Positions 1 through 10,375 of a DNA stretch of 64,000 bases are shown here, piece after piece; within the stretch, counting starts at the first letter, position 1; the number at the start of each line of letters is the position of its first letter. This DNA is from Pseudoramibacter sp. (GTDB lineage: Bacteria > Bacillota > Clostridia > Eubacteriales > Eubacteriaceae), in NCBI RefSeq assembly GCF_022484225.1, contig NZ_JAKVLT010000001.1, positions 1,550,001-1,614,000 on the forward strand, given 5' to 3'. Both the position numbers and the translations under genes were made by a program. The notes under the pieces are model-generated. The model saw nothing but the letters and a program-made list of their open reading frames with translations, ran no database searches and was not told where the DNA came from.

Positions 1-836
1 AAACTAAGGAAGGCGGCGATATGAATACCGGTGCTGGAGATCAGGGAATGATGTTTGGGTTTGCTTGTGATGAAACACCTGAATTCATGCCTATGCCGAT
101 TTCATTAGCGCATAAGTTAACTAAACAATTAGCCAAGGTCAGAAAAAATGGAGAACTTGACTATTTGCGTCCGGATGGAAAATCACAAGTAACTGTTGAA
201 TACGATGGCAATACGCCAGTGCGTGTTGATACGGTTGTTATTTCAACTCAACACAGCGCAGAAGTTGAATCAGAAACGATTCGTCGAGATATTATTGAAC
301 ATGTAATAAAACCTGTTATCGATAGTGACATGATGGATGACGATACTAAAATTTTTGTTAACCCAACAGGTCGTTTTGTTATCGGAGGACCGCAAGGCGA
401 TGCTGGATTAACAGGAAGAAAGATTATTGTCGATACTTATGGTGGTGTTGGTCGCCATGGCGGCGGCGCTTTTTCTGGGAAAGATCCAACAAAAGTAGAC
501 CGTTCCGCTGCATACGCAGCAAGATGGATTGCAAAGAATATCGTTGCTGCCAAATTAGCAAGCCGCTGTGAAGTGCAGCTTGCGTATGCGATTGGTGTCG
601 CAAAACCTGTTTCGATTTTCGTTGATACCTTTGGAACAGGCAATATTCCTGATGATAAGATCGTTGAACTTATTGAAAAGAATGTCGATCTGCGCCCGGA
701 TGCAATTATCAAAAATTTAGATTTGAGAAGACCTATTTATAAGCAAACTGCAGCGTATGGACATTTTGGCAGAGATGATTTAGATCTGCCGTGGGAAAAG
801 CTGAATTTAGTTGATTGTTTTAGCAAAGCACTGTAA
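1..836 (+). CDS. metK: S-adenosylmethionine synthetase, C-terminal part (cut by window start)
   Basis: Makes S-adenosylmethionine from methionine and ATP in the cytoplasm. The reading frame is already open at base 3, so the N-terminal third lies outside the window. What remains carries the family hallmarks: the [10 protein letters not shown] nucleotide-binding segment near its start, then [10 protein letters not shown], the STQHS strand, [11 protein letters not shown] and [10 protein letters not shown], and the glycine-rich [19 protein letters not shown] loop. It ends with the usual AAYGHFGR segment. No internal ATG is a plausible true start, because the frame continues upstream with conserved residues. 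A strong hairpin terminator follows directly, so metK is the end of its transcript. The identification is very secure. Confidence 0.97.
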   Translation, partial: TKEGGDMNTGAGDQGMMFGFACDETPEFMPMPISLAHKLTKQLAKVRKNGELDYLRPDGKSQVTVEYDGNTPVRVDTVVISTQHSAEVESETIRRDIIEHVIKPVIDSDMMDDDTKIFVNPTGRFVIGGPQGDAGLTGRKIIVDTYGGVGRHGGGAFSGKDPTKVDRSAAYAARWIAKNIVAAKLASRCEVQLAYAIGVAKPVSIFVDTFGTGNIPDDKIVELIEKNVDLRPDAIIKNLDLRRPIYKQTAAYGHFGRDDLDLPWEKLNLVDCFSKAL

Positions 837-851
837 GTTGTTCTTTCACAG

Positions 852-883
852 AAGGCATACCTAATTTGGTATGCCTTTTTTTA
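852..883 (+). terminator. Intrinsic terminator after metK
   Basis: A perfect 10-bp stem (AAGGCATACC at 852-861 pairing with GGTATGCCTT at 868-877) with a 6-nt loop is followed by a run of T. It sits 15 bases past the metK stop. Confidence 0.9.
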
Positions 884-939
884 AAGAACACTGAAATAGT
901 TTGTATAATATGGACTCTTGCGTTATACTATGTTAGAAA

Positions 940-967
940 TTGAATGATTTATTTGTAATAGTATAAT
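940..967 (+). promoter_or_regulatory. Probable sigma-A promoter for ftsEX
   Basis: TTGAAT at 940-945 and a consensus TATAAT at 962-967 are separated by 16 bases. They lie between the metK terminator and the ftsE start, about 25 bases upstream of the ATG. Pattern only; no transcript evidence. Confidence 0.55.
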
Positions 968-989
968 CTTAAAATAGAAAGAGAACACT

Positions 990-1676
990 ATGATAGAATT
1001 TGATAATGTTACAAAAACATATGAAAAAAATGAAAAAGATGCTTTAAAAGATATTAATCTCCGAATTGAAAGTGGAGAGTTCGTATTTTTAGTAGGACGC
1101 AGCGGCGCAGGCAAATCAACTTTTATTAAATTATTATTGAGAGAAATTGATGCAACAAAAGGAGTTGTTCGCATCAAAGGACACGATATATCAAAATTGT
1201 CAAAAGCTCAAATTCCATATTTAAGAAGAAAATTAGGTGTTGTTTTTCAAGACTTCCGCTTATTAGAAAATAAAAATGTCTACGAAAATGTGGCTTATGC
1301 AATGGAAATAATAGGCCGTCCTGAAAAGAAGATTCGCAAAAAGGTTCCACTGGCATTGAGCATGGTTGGTTTGTCTGATAGAATGTATCATTACCCACAT
1401 GAACTTTCAGGAGGAGAACAGCAGCGTGTTGTTATTGCGCGTGCGATTATCAATAATCCTAGTATATTAATTTGTGACGAACCGACTGGTAATTTGGATC
1501 CTGAAACGTCCAAAGATATTATGCGTATTCTCCTTGAAATTAATAGACATGGAACAACTACCGTTGTTGTTACACATGACATGAACATTGTTAGATTGCT
1601 TAACAAACGGGTATTAACGCTTGAAAATGGGATCTTGACTGGAGATAGTAGTAAAGGTGGAATAGCGAATGTTTAA
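990..1676 (+). CDS. ftsE: Cell-division ABC transporter ATP-binding protein FtsE
   Basis: ATPase half of the FtsEX complex, which in other bacteria controls peptidoglycan hydrolases at the division site or side wall rather than moving a substrate. The 228-residue protein has Walker A GRSGAGKST near residue 35, the ABC signature LSGGEQQRV, Walker B ILICDEPTGNLD and the VVTHD switch histidine. Length is normal for FtsE. The ATG at 990 follows AAAGAGAAC. It overlaps ftsX by 8 bases, which indicates translational coupling. That partner, and the S41 peptidase downstream, distinguish it from LolD/MacB-type ATPases. Confidence 0.95.
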   Translation: MIEFDNVTKTYEKNEKDALKDINLRIESGEFVFLVGRSGAGKSTFIKLLLREIDATKGVVRIKGHDISKLSKAQIPYLRRKLGVVFQDFRLLENKNVYENVAYAMEIIGRPEKKIRKKVPLALSMVGLSDRMYHYPHELSGGEQQRVVIARAIINNPSILICDEPTGNLDPETSKDIMRILLEINRHGTTTVVVTHDMNIVRLLNKRVLTLENGILTGDSSKGGIANV

Positions 1677-2580
1677 TCTTCGTAGATCGACAATACGAGA
1701 TGCGGGGCAAAGCTTACGCAGAAATTCTCTGATGAGTTTAGCCTCTATCATTTCGATGACTGCAGCTTTAGTTATTTTAGGCATTTTTTTAGTTATTACA
1801 ATGAATATCCGTCAGGTGACTCAACATGTTGAAGGAAATTTACGCATACAAGTTTTTATGACGCAGAACTGTACGCAACAACAAAAGGATGCTTTAAAAA
1901 ATTATTTACAGCAAAATGATTTAGTTAAATCTGTTCAATACGAATCTAAGACAACAGCACTTAAGAATTTTTCAAAGCAATTAGATAGTTCTTCCAGTTT
2001 AGCAGGAACATTTAATTCGAAAAACAACCCAATGCCCGAGTCTTATATTGTAAGGGCGAAAAATGCAAATCAGCTCAGCAAGATTAAATCTCAAATTGAA
2101 AAATATAATCAACAAGGCAATACGGGAATAGAATATATCAAATATGGGAAAGACTATATTCAAGCATTAACTAATTTCAGTCACTTTATTAATATGTTCT
2201 GCCTTTTCGTTGTCATTGTTTTGTCTGTTATTTCCTATTTCTTGATTTACAATACAATAAAATTAACAGTATTTGCCAGAAGAAAAGAAATTGGAATTAT
2301 GAAATATGTAGGTGCAACGGATAACTATATTAGGGCTCCGTTTTTGTTGGAAGGTGCATTTTTAGGAATTATTGCTGCATTAGCAGCAACCTTAGCTGTA
2401 CGAACTGGATATTTTTATATTTTAGGTTATCTAAGCGGAAATGCATTGCTTCCCATTACAGCTAATCTGGCTTCACCATCAGCTTTAATAGGAAAAATTG
2501 TTCTCTTCTTCTTAGCGTATGGCATTCTTATTGGAACGATTGGAAGCCATGTGGCGATTAGAAAATTTTTAGATGTCTAA
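1669..2580 (+). CDS. ftsX: Cell-division permease-like protein FtsX
   Basis: Membrane half of FtsEX. The 303-residue protein has the FtsX layout: a short cytoplasmic start (RDAGQSLRRNSLMSLASI), a first membrane helix at about residues 22-45, an extracellular loop of about 120 residues that in other species contacts a peptidoglycan hydrolase, then three helices at about 172-195, 225-245 and 275-295. The motif RRKEIGIMKYVGAT between helices 2 and 3 is typical of FtsX/MacB permeases. No candidate secreted hydrolase partner is adjacent, although the S41 peptidase follows. A terminator lies just beyond the stop. Confidence 0.94.
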   Translation: MFNLRRSTIRDAGQSLRRNSLMSLASIISMTAALVILGIFLVITMNIRQVTQHVEGNLRIQVFMTQNCTQQQKDALKNYLQQNDLVKSVQYESKTTALKNFSKQLDSSSSLAGTFNSKNNPMPESYIVRAKNANQLSKIKSQIEKYNQQGNTGIEYIKYGKDYIQALTNFSHFINMFCLFVVIVLSVISYFLIYNTIKLTVFARRKEIGIMKYVGATDNYIRAPFLLEGAFLGIIAALAATLAVRTGYFYILGYLSGNALLPITANLASPSALIGKIVLFFLAYGILIGTIGSHVAIRKFLDV

Positions 2581-2592
2581 AACAATGTAAAT

Positions 2593-2632
2593 AAAGTCTT
2601 AAACGTTGTCTACGTTTAAGGCTTTATTTCTT
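2593..2632 (+). terminator. Intrinsic terminator after ftsX
   Basis: A 13-bp stem (AAAGTCTTAAACG at 2593-2605 with CGTTTAAGGCTTT at 2613-2625, one G-U pair) with a 7-nt loop is followed by a T-rich stretch. Confidence 0.85.
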
Positions 2633-2700
2633 TATTTAGATGAGATGATTATGATAAAATAACTCGATGTATCATTATGTACAGATAAGGGAAACCATAA

Positions 2701-3909
2701 ATGAAAGCAAAAAAAAGAAACATCATTATTATTACTATTATTGTACTAACAAATTTACTTACTTTTTTATTAACCGGAGTTGGCATTTTAAGGTTAAAGC
2801 ATCATTATGTTTACAAGGCAAATACGCAGGAAATAGCGACTTCGGTCAATAAATTTGCTTTATTGGAAAATTCGATTCAGAGGAATTATTACAAGAAAGT
2901 TAGCATTCAAAAAGTATCAGATGAAGCTTATAAAGGAATGTTCAAATCACTTGGAGATAAATATTCTATTTATTACGATAAAAAAGAATACAATAAACTC
3001 AATGAAGAAATTTCAGGTTCATATTATGGCATTGGGGTCGTATTAAGTGAAGATGAACAGAAAAATGCCTATGTTGCTTCCGTAATGAAAAATTCTCCTG
3101 CAGATAAAGCAGGAATAAAATCCGGAGATATTATAAAATCAATTGATGGAAAAATATATTTGAAAAAAGGTGCTTCTGCAGTTGCAAAAAAAGTTAGAAG
3201 TAAAACTTCATCATCGTATGTTAATTTAACTATTTTGCGGAATAATCAGGAAAAGACTTTTAAGATTCGACGTACATCCGTACAAAATGCAACAGTAGCA
3301 TCGCAAACTTTTGAACGTAATGGTAAAAAAATAGGATATATATATATCACTGAATTTGCCAAAAATACAGATAAAGAATTTGAAACACAATTAGCACTGT
3401 TAAAAAAACAAAAAATAAAAGGTCTTATTATTGATTTAAGAGAAAACGGTGGAGGCATCGTTGATACTTCTGTTAATATATGTGATCAGTTGATTTCTAA
3501 GGGAAATGTTGTTACAACAAAGGGAAGGAATGGCAACGATGAGGACTATCAAGCAACAAGCAAAGCCCAGGTAAAATTGCCAATGGCAATCTTAGTCAAT
3601 CAACATACGGCGAGTGCTTCTGAAATTTTGACAGGTGCTATGCAAGATTATAAAAAGGCAACGATAATTGGAACACAAACTTTTGGAAAGGGTATCGTAC
3701 AGGGGGTAACTTCACTTCAAGATGGAACAGGATATCAATTAACAATTGCACAGTATTACACCCCCAAAGGCAGAAATATTAATAAAAAAGGAATAACACC
3801 CGATATTATTGTTTCACAGGACAATATTTCTACAAATTATCTTACTCAGAATGATTTGCAATTTGAAAAAGCAATAGAAGTTTTAACATCAGAAATAAAA
3901 AATAAATAA
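2701..3909 (+). CDS. S41-family C-terminal processing peptidase (CtpA/CtpB type), membrane anchored
   Basis: Secreted serine protease of the tail-specific/CtpA group, 402 residues. One N-terminal membrane helix (about residues 8-30) anchors it with the rest outside. A PDZ domain at about residues 95-180 contains the GIGVVL segment and the [12 protein letters not shown] loop. The S41 catalytic core follows, with the dyad Ser305 (in TASASE) and Lys330 (in TFGKGIVQ), spaced as in E. coli Prc. The position after ftsEX is common in Bacillota and suggests a role in envelope remodelling, but the substrate is unknown. Its stop is one base before the uvrB start, so it is likely co-transcribed with uvrBA. 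Confidence 0.9.
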   Translation: MKAKKRNIIIITIIVLTNLLTFLLTGVGILRLKHHYVYKANTQEIATSVNKFALLENSIQRNYYKKVSIQKVSDEAYKGMFKSLGDKYSIYYDKKEYNKLNEEISGSYYGIGVVLSEDEQKNAYVASVMKNSPADKAGIKSGDIIKSIDGKIYLKKGASAVAKKVRSKTSSSYVNLTILRNNQEKTFKIRRTSVQNATVASQTFERNGKKIGYIYITEFAKNTDKEFETQLALLKKQKIKGLIIDLRENGGGIVDTSVNICDQLISKGNVVTTKGRNGNDEDYQATSKAQVKLPMAILVNQHTASASEILTGAMQDYKKATIIGTQTFGKGIVQGVTSLQDGTGYQLTIAQYYTPKGRNINKKGITPDIIVSQDNISTNYLTQNDLQFEKAIEVLTSEIKNK

Positions 3910-3910
3910 T

Positions 3911-5899
3911 ATGAATAAAATTAGTAAATTAACAAAGCCATTTAAAGTAGTATCAAATTTCACTCCCAAAGGTGATCAGCAGCAAGCTATTGAAAAACTG
4001 GCAGATGGTGTAAAAAAAGGGATGAAATATCAAACCTTACTGGGTGTTACAGGGTCAGGAAAGACATACACGATGGCTAAAGTCATTGAAGCTGTGCAAA
4101 AGCCTACTCTTATTTTAGCTCATAATAAGACGCTTGCGGCTCAGTTGGCTAATGAATTTAGATCTTTTTTCCCAGAAAATGCTGTAGAATATTTTGTCTC
4201 TTATTATGATTATTATCAACCAGAGGCATATGTGCCAGGCAGAGATCTTTTTATTGAAAAAGATGCCTCTATTAATGATGAAATTGATAAACTGCGTCAT
4301 TCTGCAACAGCTGCGTTGTTTGAAAGAAATGATGTTATTATCATTGCATCGGTCTCTTGCATTTATGGCTTAGGAAGTCCTATTGATTACGAAAATTTAG
4401 TTATTTCATTGCGCCCAGGGATGAAAAAAGATCGTGATGAAATTATTCGAAAACTTGTAGAAATTCAGTATGTTCGAAATAATATTGGATTTGAAAGAAA
4501 TAATTTTAGAGTCAGAGGAGATGTTTTGGAAATTTTTCCAGCTTCTTCAACAGATAAAGCAGTTCGCATTGAATTTTTTGATGATGAAATTGATAGGATT
4601 ACAGAAATTAATGTGATTACAGGAGAAATTCTGGGTGAATTAAGCCATGTTGCTATTTTTCCAGCTTCCCATTATACAACGACTCCAGATAGACTTGAAA
4701 AGGCAATTAAAGGCATTAGAAAAGAGCTTGGTGAAAGATATAATTGGTTTAAAGAACATGATTATTTAGTTGAAGCTCAAAGAATTTTACAGAGAACAAA
4801 TTATGATCTGGAGATGCTCCAGGAAATGGGGTATTGTACAGGAATAGAGAATTATACCCGTTACATCAATGGTTCGAAGCCGGGATCACCGCCATATACA
4901 TTAATTGATTATTTTCCGAAGGATTTTTTAATGTTTGCAGATGAATCTCACGTTTCAATTCCACAAATTGGGGGTATGAGTGCCGGTGATCATGCTCGAA
5001 AAAAAAATTTAGTAGATTATGGCTTTCGTCTTCCATCAGCATATGACAATCGTCCATTAACTTTTCAAGAATTTGAGGGTAAAATCAATCAAATTATTTT
5101 CACGTCCGCAACACCGGGGCCGTATGAAAAAGAACATAGCCAACAAATAGTTGAACAGCTAATTCGACCGACTGGGCTATTAGATCCAAAAATCACGCTT
5201 CATCCGACTCAAGGTCAAATTGATGATCTTATTAGCGAGATTAGAAAGACTGTTGCTAAATCGGAACGCGTTTTAGTCACTACGTTGACTAAAAAAATGG
5301 CGGAAGATTTAACAGATTATTTAAAAGAAAATAAAATTAGAGTGCGATATCTTCATTCTGATATCGATACGATAGAAAGAATGAAAATATTAAGGGAATT
5401 GCGTCTGGGAAAATTTGACGTTTTAGTGGGGATTAATTTACTTCGAGAAGGCTTGGATTTACCTGAGGTTGGTCTTGTTGCTATTTTAGATGCAGATAAA
5501 GAGGGCTATTTGAGAAGTGAAACTTCATTAATTCAGACCATAGGCCGTGCTGCAAGAAATGCGGATGGGCATGTCATTATGTATGCTGATACAATTACAA
5601 AGTCGATGAATGTGGCCATTAAAGAAACGCAAAGAAGAAGACGAATTCAAAGAGAATATAATCAGAAACATCATATTGTTCCGCATACAGTTAAAAAAGA
5701 TATTCATGACATTATTGAGGTTACAAAGGTTGCTGAAGCTTCATCAGAATATAAAAAGAAGAATCCTCGTCAAACTAAAATAAAACAAGTTAACCTGGAA
5801 GAACTTGAAAAAGAAATGCGACTGGCTGCAAGTCAGTTAGACTTTGAAAAAGCTGCAAAGATAAGAGATTTAATTAAAAAATATAAAGGGAAAAAATGA
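3911..5899 (+). CDS. uvrB: Excinuclease ABC subunit B
   Basis: DNA-helicase-like damage verifier of nucleotide excision repair; it is loaded by UvrA and recruits UvrC. The 662 residues match the family length. Visible are Walker [12 protein letters not shown], the beta-hairpin region [16 protein letters not shown], the DEAD-type box FADESH, helicase motifs through [15 protein letters not shown] and QTIGRAARN, and a C-terminal UVR motif ([22 protein letters not shown]) that binds UvrC. The start has no good Shine-Dalgarno, which fits coupling to the peptidase stop one base upstream. It overlaps uvrA by 4 bases. uvrC is not in this window. Confidence 0.98.
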   Translation: MNKISKLTKPFKVVSNFTPKGDQQQAIEKLADGVKKGMKYQTLLGVTGSGKTYTMAKVIEAVQKPTLILAHNKTLAAQLANEFRSFFPENAVEYFVSYYDYYQPEAYVPGRDLFIEKDASINDEIDKLRHSATAALFERNDVIIIASVSCIYGLGSPIDYENLVISLRPGMKKDRDEIIRKLVEIQYVRNNIGFERNNFRVRGDVLEIFPASSTDKAVRIEFFDDEIDRITEINVITGEILGELSHVAIFPASHYTTTPDRLEKAIKGIRKELGERYNWFKEHDYLVEAQRILQRTNYDLEMLQEMGYCTGIENYTRYINGSKPGSPPYTLIDYFPKDFLMFADESHVSIPQIGGMSAGDHARKKNLVDYGFRLPSAYDNRPLTFQEFEGKINQIIFTSATPGPYEKEHSQQIVEQLIRPTGLLDPKITLHPTQGQIDDLISEIRKTVAKSERVLVTTLTKKMAEDLTDYLKENKIRVRYLHSDIDTIERMKILRELRLGKFDVLVGINLLREGLDLPEVGLVAILDADKEGYLRSETSLIQTIGRAARNADGHVIMYADTITKSMNVAIKETQRRRRIQREYNQKHHIVPHTVKKDIHDIIEVTKVAEASSEYKKKNPRQTKIKQVNLEELEKEMRLAASQLDFEKAAKIRDLIKKYKGKK

Positions 5900-8715
5900 A
5901 ATATATTTCTGTAGTTGGCGCTAAAGAACATAATTTAAAAAATATTAGCTTAAAAATTCCAAGAGATCAATTGGTAGTTTTTACAGGTGTTTCAGGGTCC
6001 GGAAAGTCAACATTGGCATTTGATACAATTTATGCTGAAGGACAACGCAGATACATTGAATCATTGTCTTCATATGCCAGGATGTTTTTGGGAAACAGTA
6101 AAAAGCCAAATGTTGAAAAAATAGAAGGTCTTTCTCCTGCGGTCTCAATTGATCAAAAGACAACAAATAGAAATCCACGTTCAACGGTGGGCACTGTAAC
6201 GGAAATATTTGATTATCTTAGGTTATTATATGCCAGGATTGGCATTCCACATTGTCCAAAATGCGGCAAAGAAATTACGTCACAAAGCATCGATCAAATT
6301 GTTGATCGTATCCTTGAATTACCAACTGGAACAAAATTTATGATATTATCACCTCTTGTTAGAGGGGAAAAGGGTCAGCATAAAAAATTAATTTCACGCT
6401 TAAAAAAAGATGGATACGTTCGTGCTGTTATCGATGGTCAGCTTCACCTGTTATCCGAGAAAATTGAATTAAAGAAAAATGTTAAGCACCAAATTGATGT
6501 TGTTGTAGATCGCTTGAAAAAACGAGAAAACATGAGAGAAAGACTAACAGATTCTGTAGAAATTGCATTAAATATGTCTGATGGTCTGGTAAAGTGTCAA
6601 ATTATAGATGGAGAGAGTCAGTTATACAGTGAAAAGTTATCCTGCCCTGACTGTGGATTTTCCATGGAAGAACTAGAACCGAGATCTTTTTCTTTTAATA
6701 ATCCTTATGGTATGTGTCCCGTATGTAATGGCCTGGGATTTCATAAAGAAGTGGATCAGGATTTGCTTATTCCAGATCGATCACTTTCGATTAATGAAGG
6801 AGCGATTAAATTTTTTGGGCTTAAACATGATAATCGGCATCTTCAATCAATGCTGAAAAGTTTATTAAAAAAATATGGTTATGATTTTGATACGCCCATC
6901 AAAGAGATGTCGGATGCCTGCATAAATGAAATACTATACGGCTCGGATGACGAAATGACTGTTATTTATGATGGCAAATTTAAAGGAACTTATACATCCA
7001 AATTTGAGGGATTGATTAATAATATGGAAAGGCGCTTTCGTGAAACAAAATCAAACACGATGCGCGGTTTTATAGAAAGATATATGTCTAATATTCCTTG
7101 CCCTGCTTGTCATGGCAAGAGGTTAAATGACACTATTTTATCAGTAACAGTTTCTGGGAAAAATATTATTGAATTTACAGAGCTTCATATTTGTGATGCC
7201 TTAAAATTTCTCAATAATCTTTCGATAACAGAACATGAAAGGCTTATTGCGCATCAAATAATTGTAGAAATAAAAAATCGTCTTCAATTTTTAGTTGATG
7301 TAGGATTAGATTATTTGACTTTGTCGCGTTCGGCGGAAACGCTTTCAGGTGGTGAAAGTCAAAGAATTCGTTTAGCCACTCAAATTGGAACAGGCTTGAC
7401 AGGTGTGCTTTATGTTTTAGATGAACCTAGTATTGGTTTGCATCAAAGAGATAATCATAAACTCTTAAATTCACTTAGAAAATTAACTGATTTGGGAAAT
7501 TCTCTTATTGTTGTTGAACATGATGAAGAAACCATCAGAGAGGCTGATTGGATCGTCGATATTGGGCCAAAAGCAGGCGTACATGGTGGTGAGGTTATTG
7601 CAGAAGGAAAAGTTGAAGACATCATAAAATCCGATAGATCTATTACAGGAAAATATTTATCAGGAGAAAAACAAATTCCAATTCCTTCTAAAAGAAGAGC
7701 TGGAAATGGAAAGACGATTACTGTATTTGGTGCAGAAGAGCATAATTTAAAGAAAATAAATGTTAAATTTCCTTTAGGAAAATTGATTGTTGTGACAGGC
7801 GTATCAGGGTCTGGAAAATCTACTTTAGTTAATGAAATTTTGTATAATGGTATTTCCAGGCATTTGTATCACAGCTATAAGAGACCTGGAAAACATAAAC
7901 GTATTTCAGGAATTGAAAATATTGACAAAATTATTGCTATTGATCAAGCCCCAATTGGCAGAACACCAAGGTCAAATCCGGCGACGTATACAGGGCTTTT
8001 TGATTTAATTCGTGATTTATTTGCCAGCACAAATGAGGCAAAAGCTCGTGGGTATAAAAAAGGGCGTTTTAGCTTTAATGTTAAAGGTGGAAGATGTGAA
8101 ACCTGCCATGGAGACGGCATTATTAAAATAGAAATGCATTTCTTACCAGATGTATATGTGCCCTGTGAAGTGTGCAAAGGAACACGCTATAATCGTGAAA
8201 CGTTAGATGTAAAATTTAAGGGGAAAAATATTGCAGAAATATTAGATTTGACAGTCGATGAGGCGCTTGAATTTTTTAGCAATTTACCCCGATTAAAAAG
8301 AAAATTACAGACGCTTCATGATGTAGGGTTAGGTTATATTAAATTGGGACAGCCATCTACGCAGTTGTCTGGAGGAGAGGCCCAAAGAGTTAAACTCTCA
8401 ACAGAACTGTCGAAACAAAATACAGGAAATACACTTTATATTTTAGATGAGCCGACGACAGGGTTACATATGGATGATGTTGCAAAATTAGTTAAAATTA
8501 TGCATACTTTAGTAGATCGCGGAAATACTGTGGTTGTCATTGAACATCAGATGGATGTGATTAAGGTTGCAGATCATATTATTGATTTAGGCCCGGAAGG
8601 CGGAGAAAATGGAGGGACTATTGTTGCAGAGGGGACACCTGAAGAGGTGGCCGCTAATCCGAATTCATATACTGGTTATTATTTAAAGGAAATACTTAAT
8701 CATCAGAAGAGGTAA
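5896..8715 (+). CDS. uvrA: Excinuclease ABC subunit A
   Basis: Damage-sensing ATPase of nucleotide excision repair. The 939 residues hold two ABC ATPase modules, each with Walker A (GVSGSGKST near residues 31 and 640), signature (LSGGESQRI and LSGGEAQRV) and Walker B ([12 protein letters not shown] and [12 protein letters not shown]). Zinc-binding Cys pairs are present (CPDCGF ... CPVCNG, and CETCHGDG ... [10 protein letters not shown]). The ATG overlaps the uvrB TGA (ATGA) and is preceded by AAAGGGAAA, so the two are coupled. The 3' end overlaps the convergent tcdA gene by about 20 bases, leaving no room for a separate terminator. Confidence 0.98.
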   Translation: MKYISVVGAKEHNLKNISLKIPRDQLVVFTGVSGSGKSTLAFDTIYAEGQRRYIESLSSYARMFLGNSKKPNVEKIEGLSPAVSIDQKTTNRNPRSTVGTVTEIFDYLRLLYARIGIPHCPKCGKEITSQSIDQIVDRILELPTGTKFMILSPLVRGEKGQHKKLISRLKKDGYVRAVIDGQLHLLSEKIELKKNVKHQIDVVVDRLKKRENMRERLTDSVEIALNMSDGLVKCQIIDGESQLYSEKLSCPDCGFSMEELEPRSFSFNNPYGMCPVCNGLGFHKEVDQDLLIPDRSLSINEGAIKFFGLKHDNRHLQSMLKSLLKKYGYDFDTPIKEMSDACINEILYGSDDEMTVIYDGKFKGTYTSKFEGLINNMERRFRETKSNTMRGFIERYMSNIPCPACHGKRLNDTILSVTVSGKNIIEFTELHICDALKFLNNLSITEHERLIAHQIIVEIKNRLQFLVDVGLDYLTLSRSAETLSGGESQRIRLATQIGTGLTGVLYVLDEPSIGLHQRDNHKLLNSLRKLTDLGNSLIVVEHDEETIREADWIVDIGPKAGVHGGEVIAEGKVEDIIKSDRSITGKYLSGEKQIPIPSKRRAGNGKTITVFGAEEHNLKKINVKFPLGKLIVVTGVSGSGKSTLVNEILYNGISRHLYHSYKRPGKHKRISGIENIDKIIAIDQAPIGRTPRSNPATYTGLFDLIRDLFASTNEAKARGYKKGRFSFNVKGGRCETCHGDGIIKIEMHFLPDVYVPCEVCKGTRYNRETLDVKFKGKNIAEILDLTVDEALEFFSNLPRLKRKLQTLHDVGLGYIKLGQPSTQLSGGEAQRVKLSTELSKQNTGNTLYILDEPTTGLHMDDVAKLVKIMHTLVDRGNTVVVIEHQMDVIKVADHIIDLGPEGGENGGTIVAEGTPEEVAANPNSYTGYYLKEILNHQKR

Positions 8716-9394
8716 GATCTTTAATAACTTCACCTGCCATGATTAATCCGGCGACGGAGGGAACGAAGGAAACGGAGCCAACAACTTTTCCAGGTGTATA
8801 TGTTTTAATTTTTCTCGGTTTTTCAGTAGAATATACGACTTTTAGGTGATCGATATCACGTTTCCTAAGTTCCTTTCGAATTATTTTTGCTAATGGATCA
8901 ATTGAAGTTTGATAAATATCTGCAACTTTAAATTTTGTTGGATCAAGCTTATTCCCAGCTCCCATGGCACTAATAATTGGAATGCCATATGCATAAGCTT
9001 CTTCAATAAGGGATAATTTAGCAGTTACTGTATCAACCGCATCGACAATATAATCATATTGGCTAAAATCAAATCTGTCTTTTGTTGACGGTAGATAGAA
9101 TACTGGGAAGGCGTGAACTGCAATTTTAGGATTAATATCACCTATTCGTCTTTTCATAACATCGGTCTTGTATTGTCCGATGGTACTTTGTGTCGCAATA
9201 ATTTGGCGATTTAAATTTGTTTCATCAATAGTGTCTTTATCGATAATATCAAGATTGCCAACACCTGATCGAGCCAATGCTTCAACTGCAAATCCGCCTA
9301 CTCCGCCAAGGCCAAATACTGCAACATGAGAGTGTTGAAGCATTGCCATCTTTTTAGGTCCGAGAAGTAATTCAGTTCGTTCTAATTGATTCAT
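8696..9394 (-). CDS. tcdA: tRNA threonylcarbamoyladenosine dehydratase (TcdA/YgdL family)
   Basis: An E1-like adenylating enzyme that in E. coli cyclises t6A37 of tRNA to ct6A. The 232-residue protein has the ThiF/E1 Rossmann loop [19 protein letters not shown] at about residues 27-45, then [13 protein letters not shown] and the YIVDAVDT acidic motif. This pattern is TcdA-like rather than MoeB/ThiF because the Cys-rich zinc motif is missing and there is no rhodanese domain. It reads against its neighbours, its 3' end running about 20 bases into uvrA. The start is ATG at 9394. The assignment is by family resemblance; a general ThiF-fold protein is the alternative. Confidence 0.88.
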   Translation of the reverse strand: MNQLERTELLLGPKKMAMLQHSHVAVFGLGGVGGFAVEALARSGVGNLDIIDKDTIDETNLNRQIIATQSTIGQYKTDVMKRRIGDINPKIAVHAFPVFYLPSTKDRFDFSQYDYIVDAVDTVTAKLSLIEEAYAYGIPIISAMGAGNKLDPTKFKVADIYQTSIDPLAKIIRKELRKRDIDHLKVVYSTEKPRKIKTYTPGKVVGSVSFVPSVAGLIMAGEVIKDLTSSDD

Positions 9395-9556
9395 AAAACC
9401 TCTTTATTATTTTCAAATCATCAAATTCTTTTATATATATTATATTAGTTCTTAATTTTTTTCCATTCATTTTCTTAAATTGGCTTTATAGCTTTAATAA
9501 ATTATTTATAAAGTGTATAATAATTAACATCATTTAATTTCAAATAGGGGATAATT

Positions 9557-10372
9557 GTGAGTATAACTAAAAAGTTTGTGCTTTTTGCGACTGTTTGCCT
9601 GGGATTGGCAATTTTTGTCCTTCCATTGTCAGGATGTAGCAAGCAATCAAAAACATCCGGTAATTCTTTAGCAGATAAGACATTAACGATTGGTGTTTGT
9701 GCAAATCATGAACCTATGTCTTATACAGACAGTAAACAAAATGTCAAAGGGTTTGAAATTGATTTGGGTAATGCAATCGCGAAGAAACTTGGCGTAAATC
9801 CTTTTTGGATTAACACATCATGGAATAGTATTTTTGATAGAATGAATAAAAATAAATATGACTGCGTCATATCCTCGGTGACGCGCACTTCTTCAAGAAA
9901 AGATAATTTTTGTTTATCTGATAGTTATTTTACTAATAATATTGTTATTGTTGCGAAGAATGGGCAGGAAGAAGCAAGTGATCAAAATAAAACATTAGAA
10001 AACATTCAAGATAAAAAGATTGGTATAGTTGTAAATAGTGGAGGAGCCGGTACGGCAAAAGCACATTTAAATCACTCAGATGTGCAGAAGTACAATACTA
10101 TTGATCATGCTTTCGAAGCTTTAAAGAATAATAGTGTAGATTATTTGCTTATTGATGAATCGGAAGCCGTTTATTTCTCGAAAAAATATCCAAATAAATA
10201 TCAAATTGTATCAAAACCTGTAGCTAGTGAACAATATGTTATTGTTTGTAGAAAAAACAATAAAAGGTTGACAAACCAAATAAACCATGCGCTTCGTCAG
10301 ATTAAACAGGATGGTACTTATGAAAATTTGACAATGAAATGGTTTGGGCAAAACATGTCACCGGCACAATAA
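9557..10372 (+). CDS. Amino-acid ABC transporter substrate-binding lipoprotein (family 3 SBP)
   Basis: Extracellular solute-binding lipoprotein, 271 residues. A signal peptide ends in a lipobox (LSGC, Cys27) after a hydrophobic core. Then comes the family-3 fold: LTIGVCANHEPMSY, GFEIDLGNAIAKKLG, an internal WNSIFDRMNKNKYDC segment and a C-terminal LRQIKQDGTYENLTMKWFG. This resembles binding proteins for polar or sulphur amino acids, but the ligand cannot be told. The start is GTG at 9557 with AGGGG 6 bases upstream. No permease or ATPase gene is next to it, so it must use transporter parts encoded elsewhere or act as a sensor. The trmD frame begins 4 bases after its stop. Confidence 0.88.
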   Translation: MSITKKFVLFATVCLGLAIFVLPLSGCSKQSKTSGNSLADKTLTIGVCANHEPMSYTDSKQNVKGFEIDLGNAIAKKLGVNPFWINTSWNSIFDRMNKNKYDCVISSVTRTSSRKDNFCLSDSYFTNNIVIVAKNGQEEASDQNKTLENIQDKKIGIVVNSGGAGTAKAHLNHSDVQKYNTIDHAFEALKNNSVDYLLIDESEAVYFSKKYPNKYQIVSKPVASEQYVIVCRKNNKRLTNQINHALRQIKQDGTYENLTMKWFGQNMSPAQ

Positions 10373-10375
10373 AAA

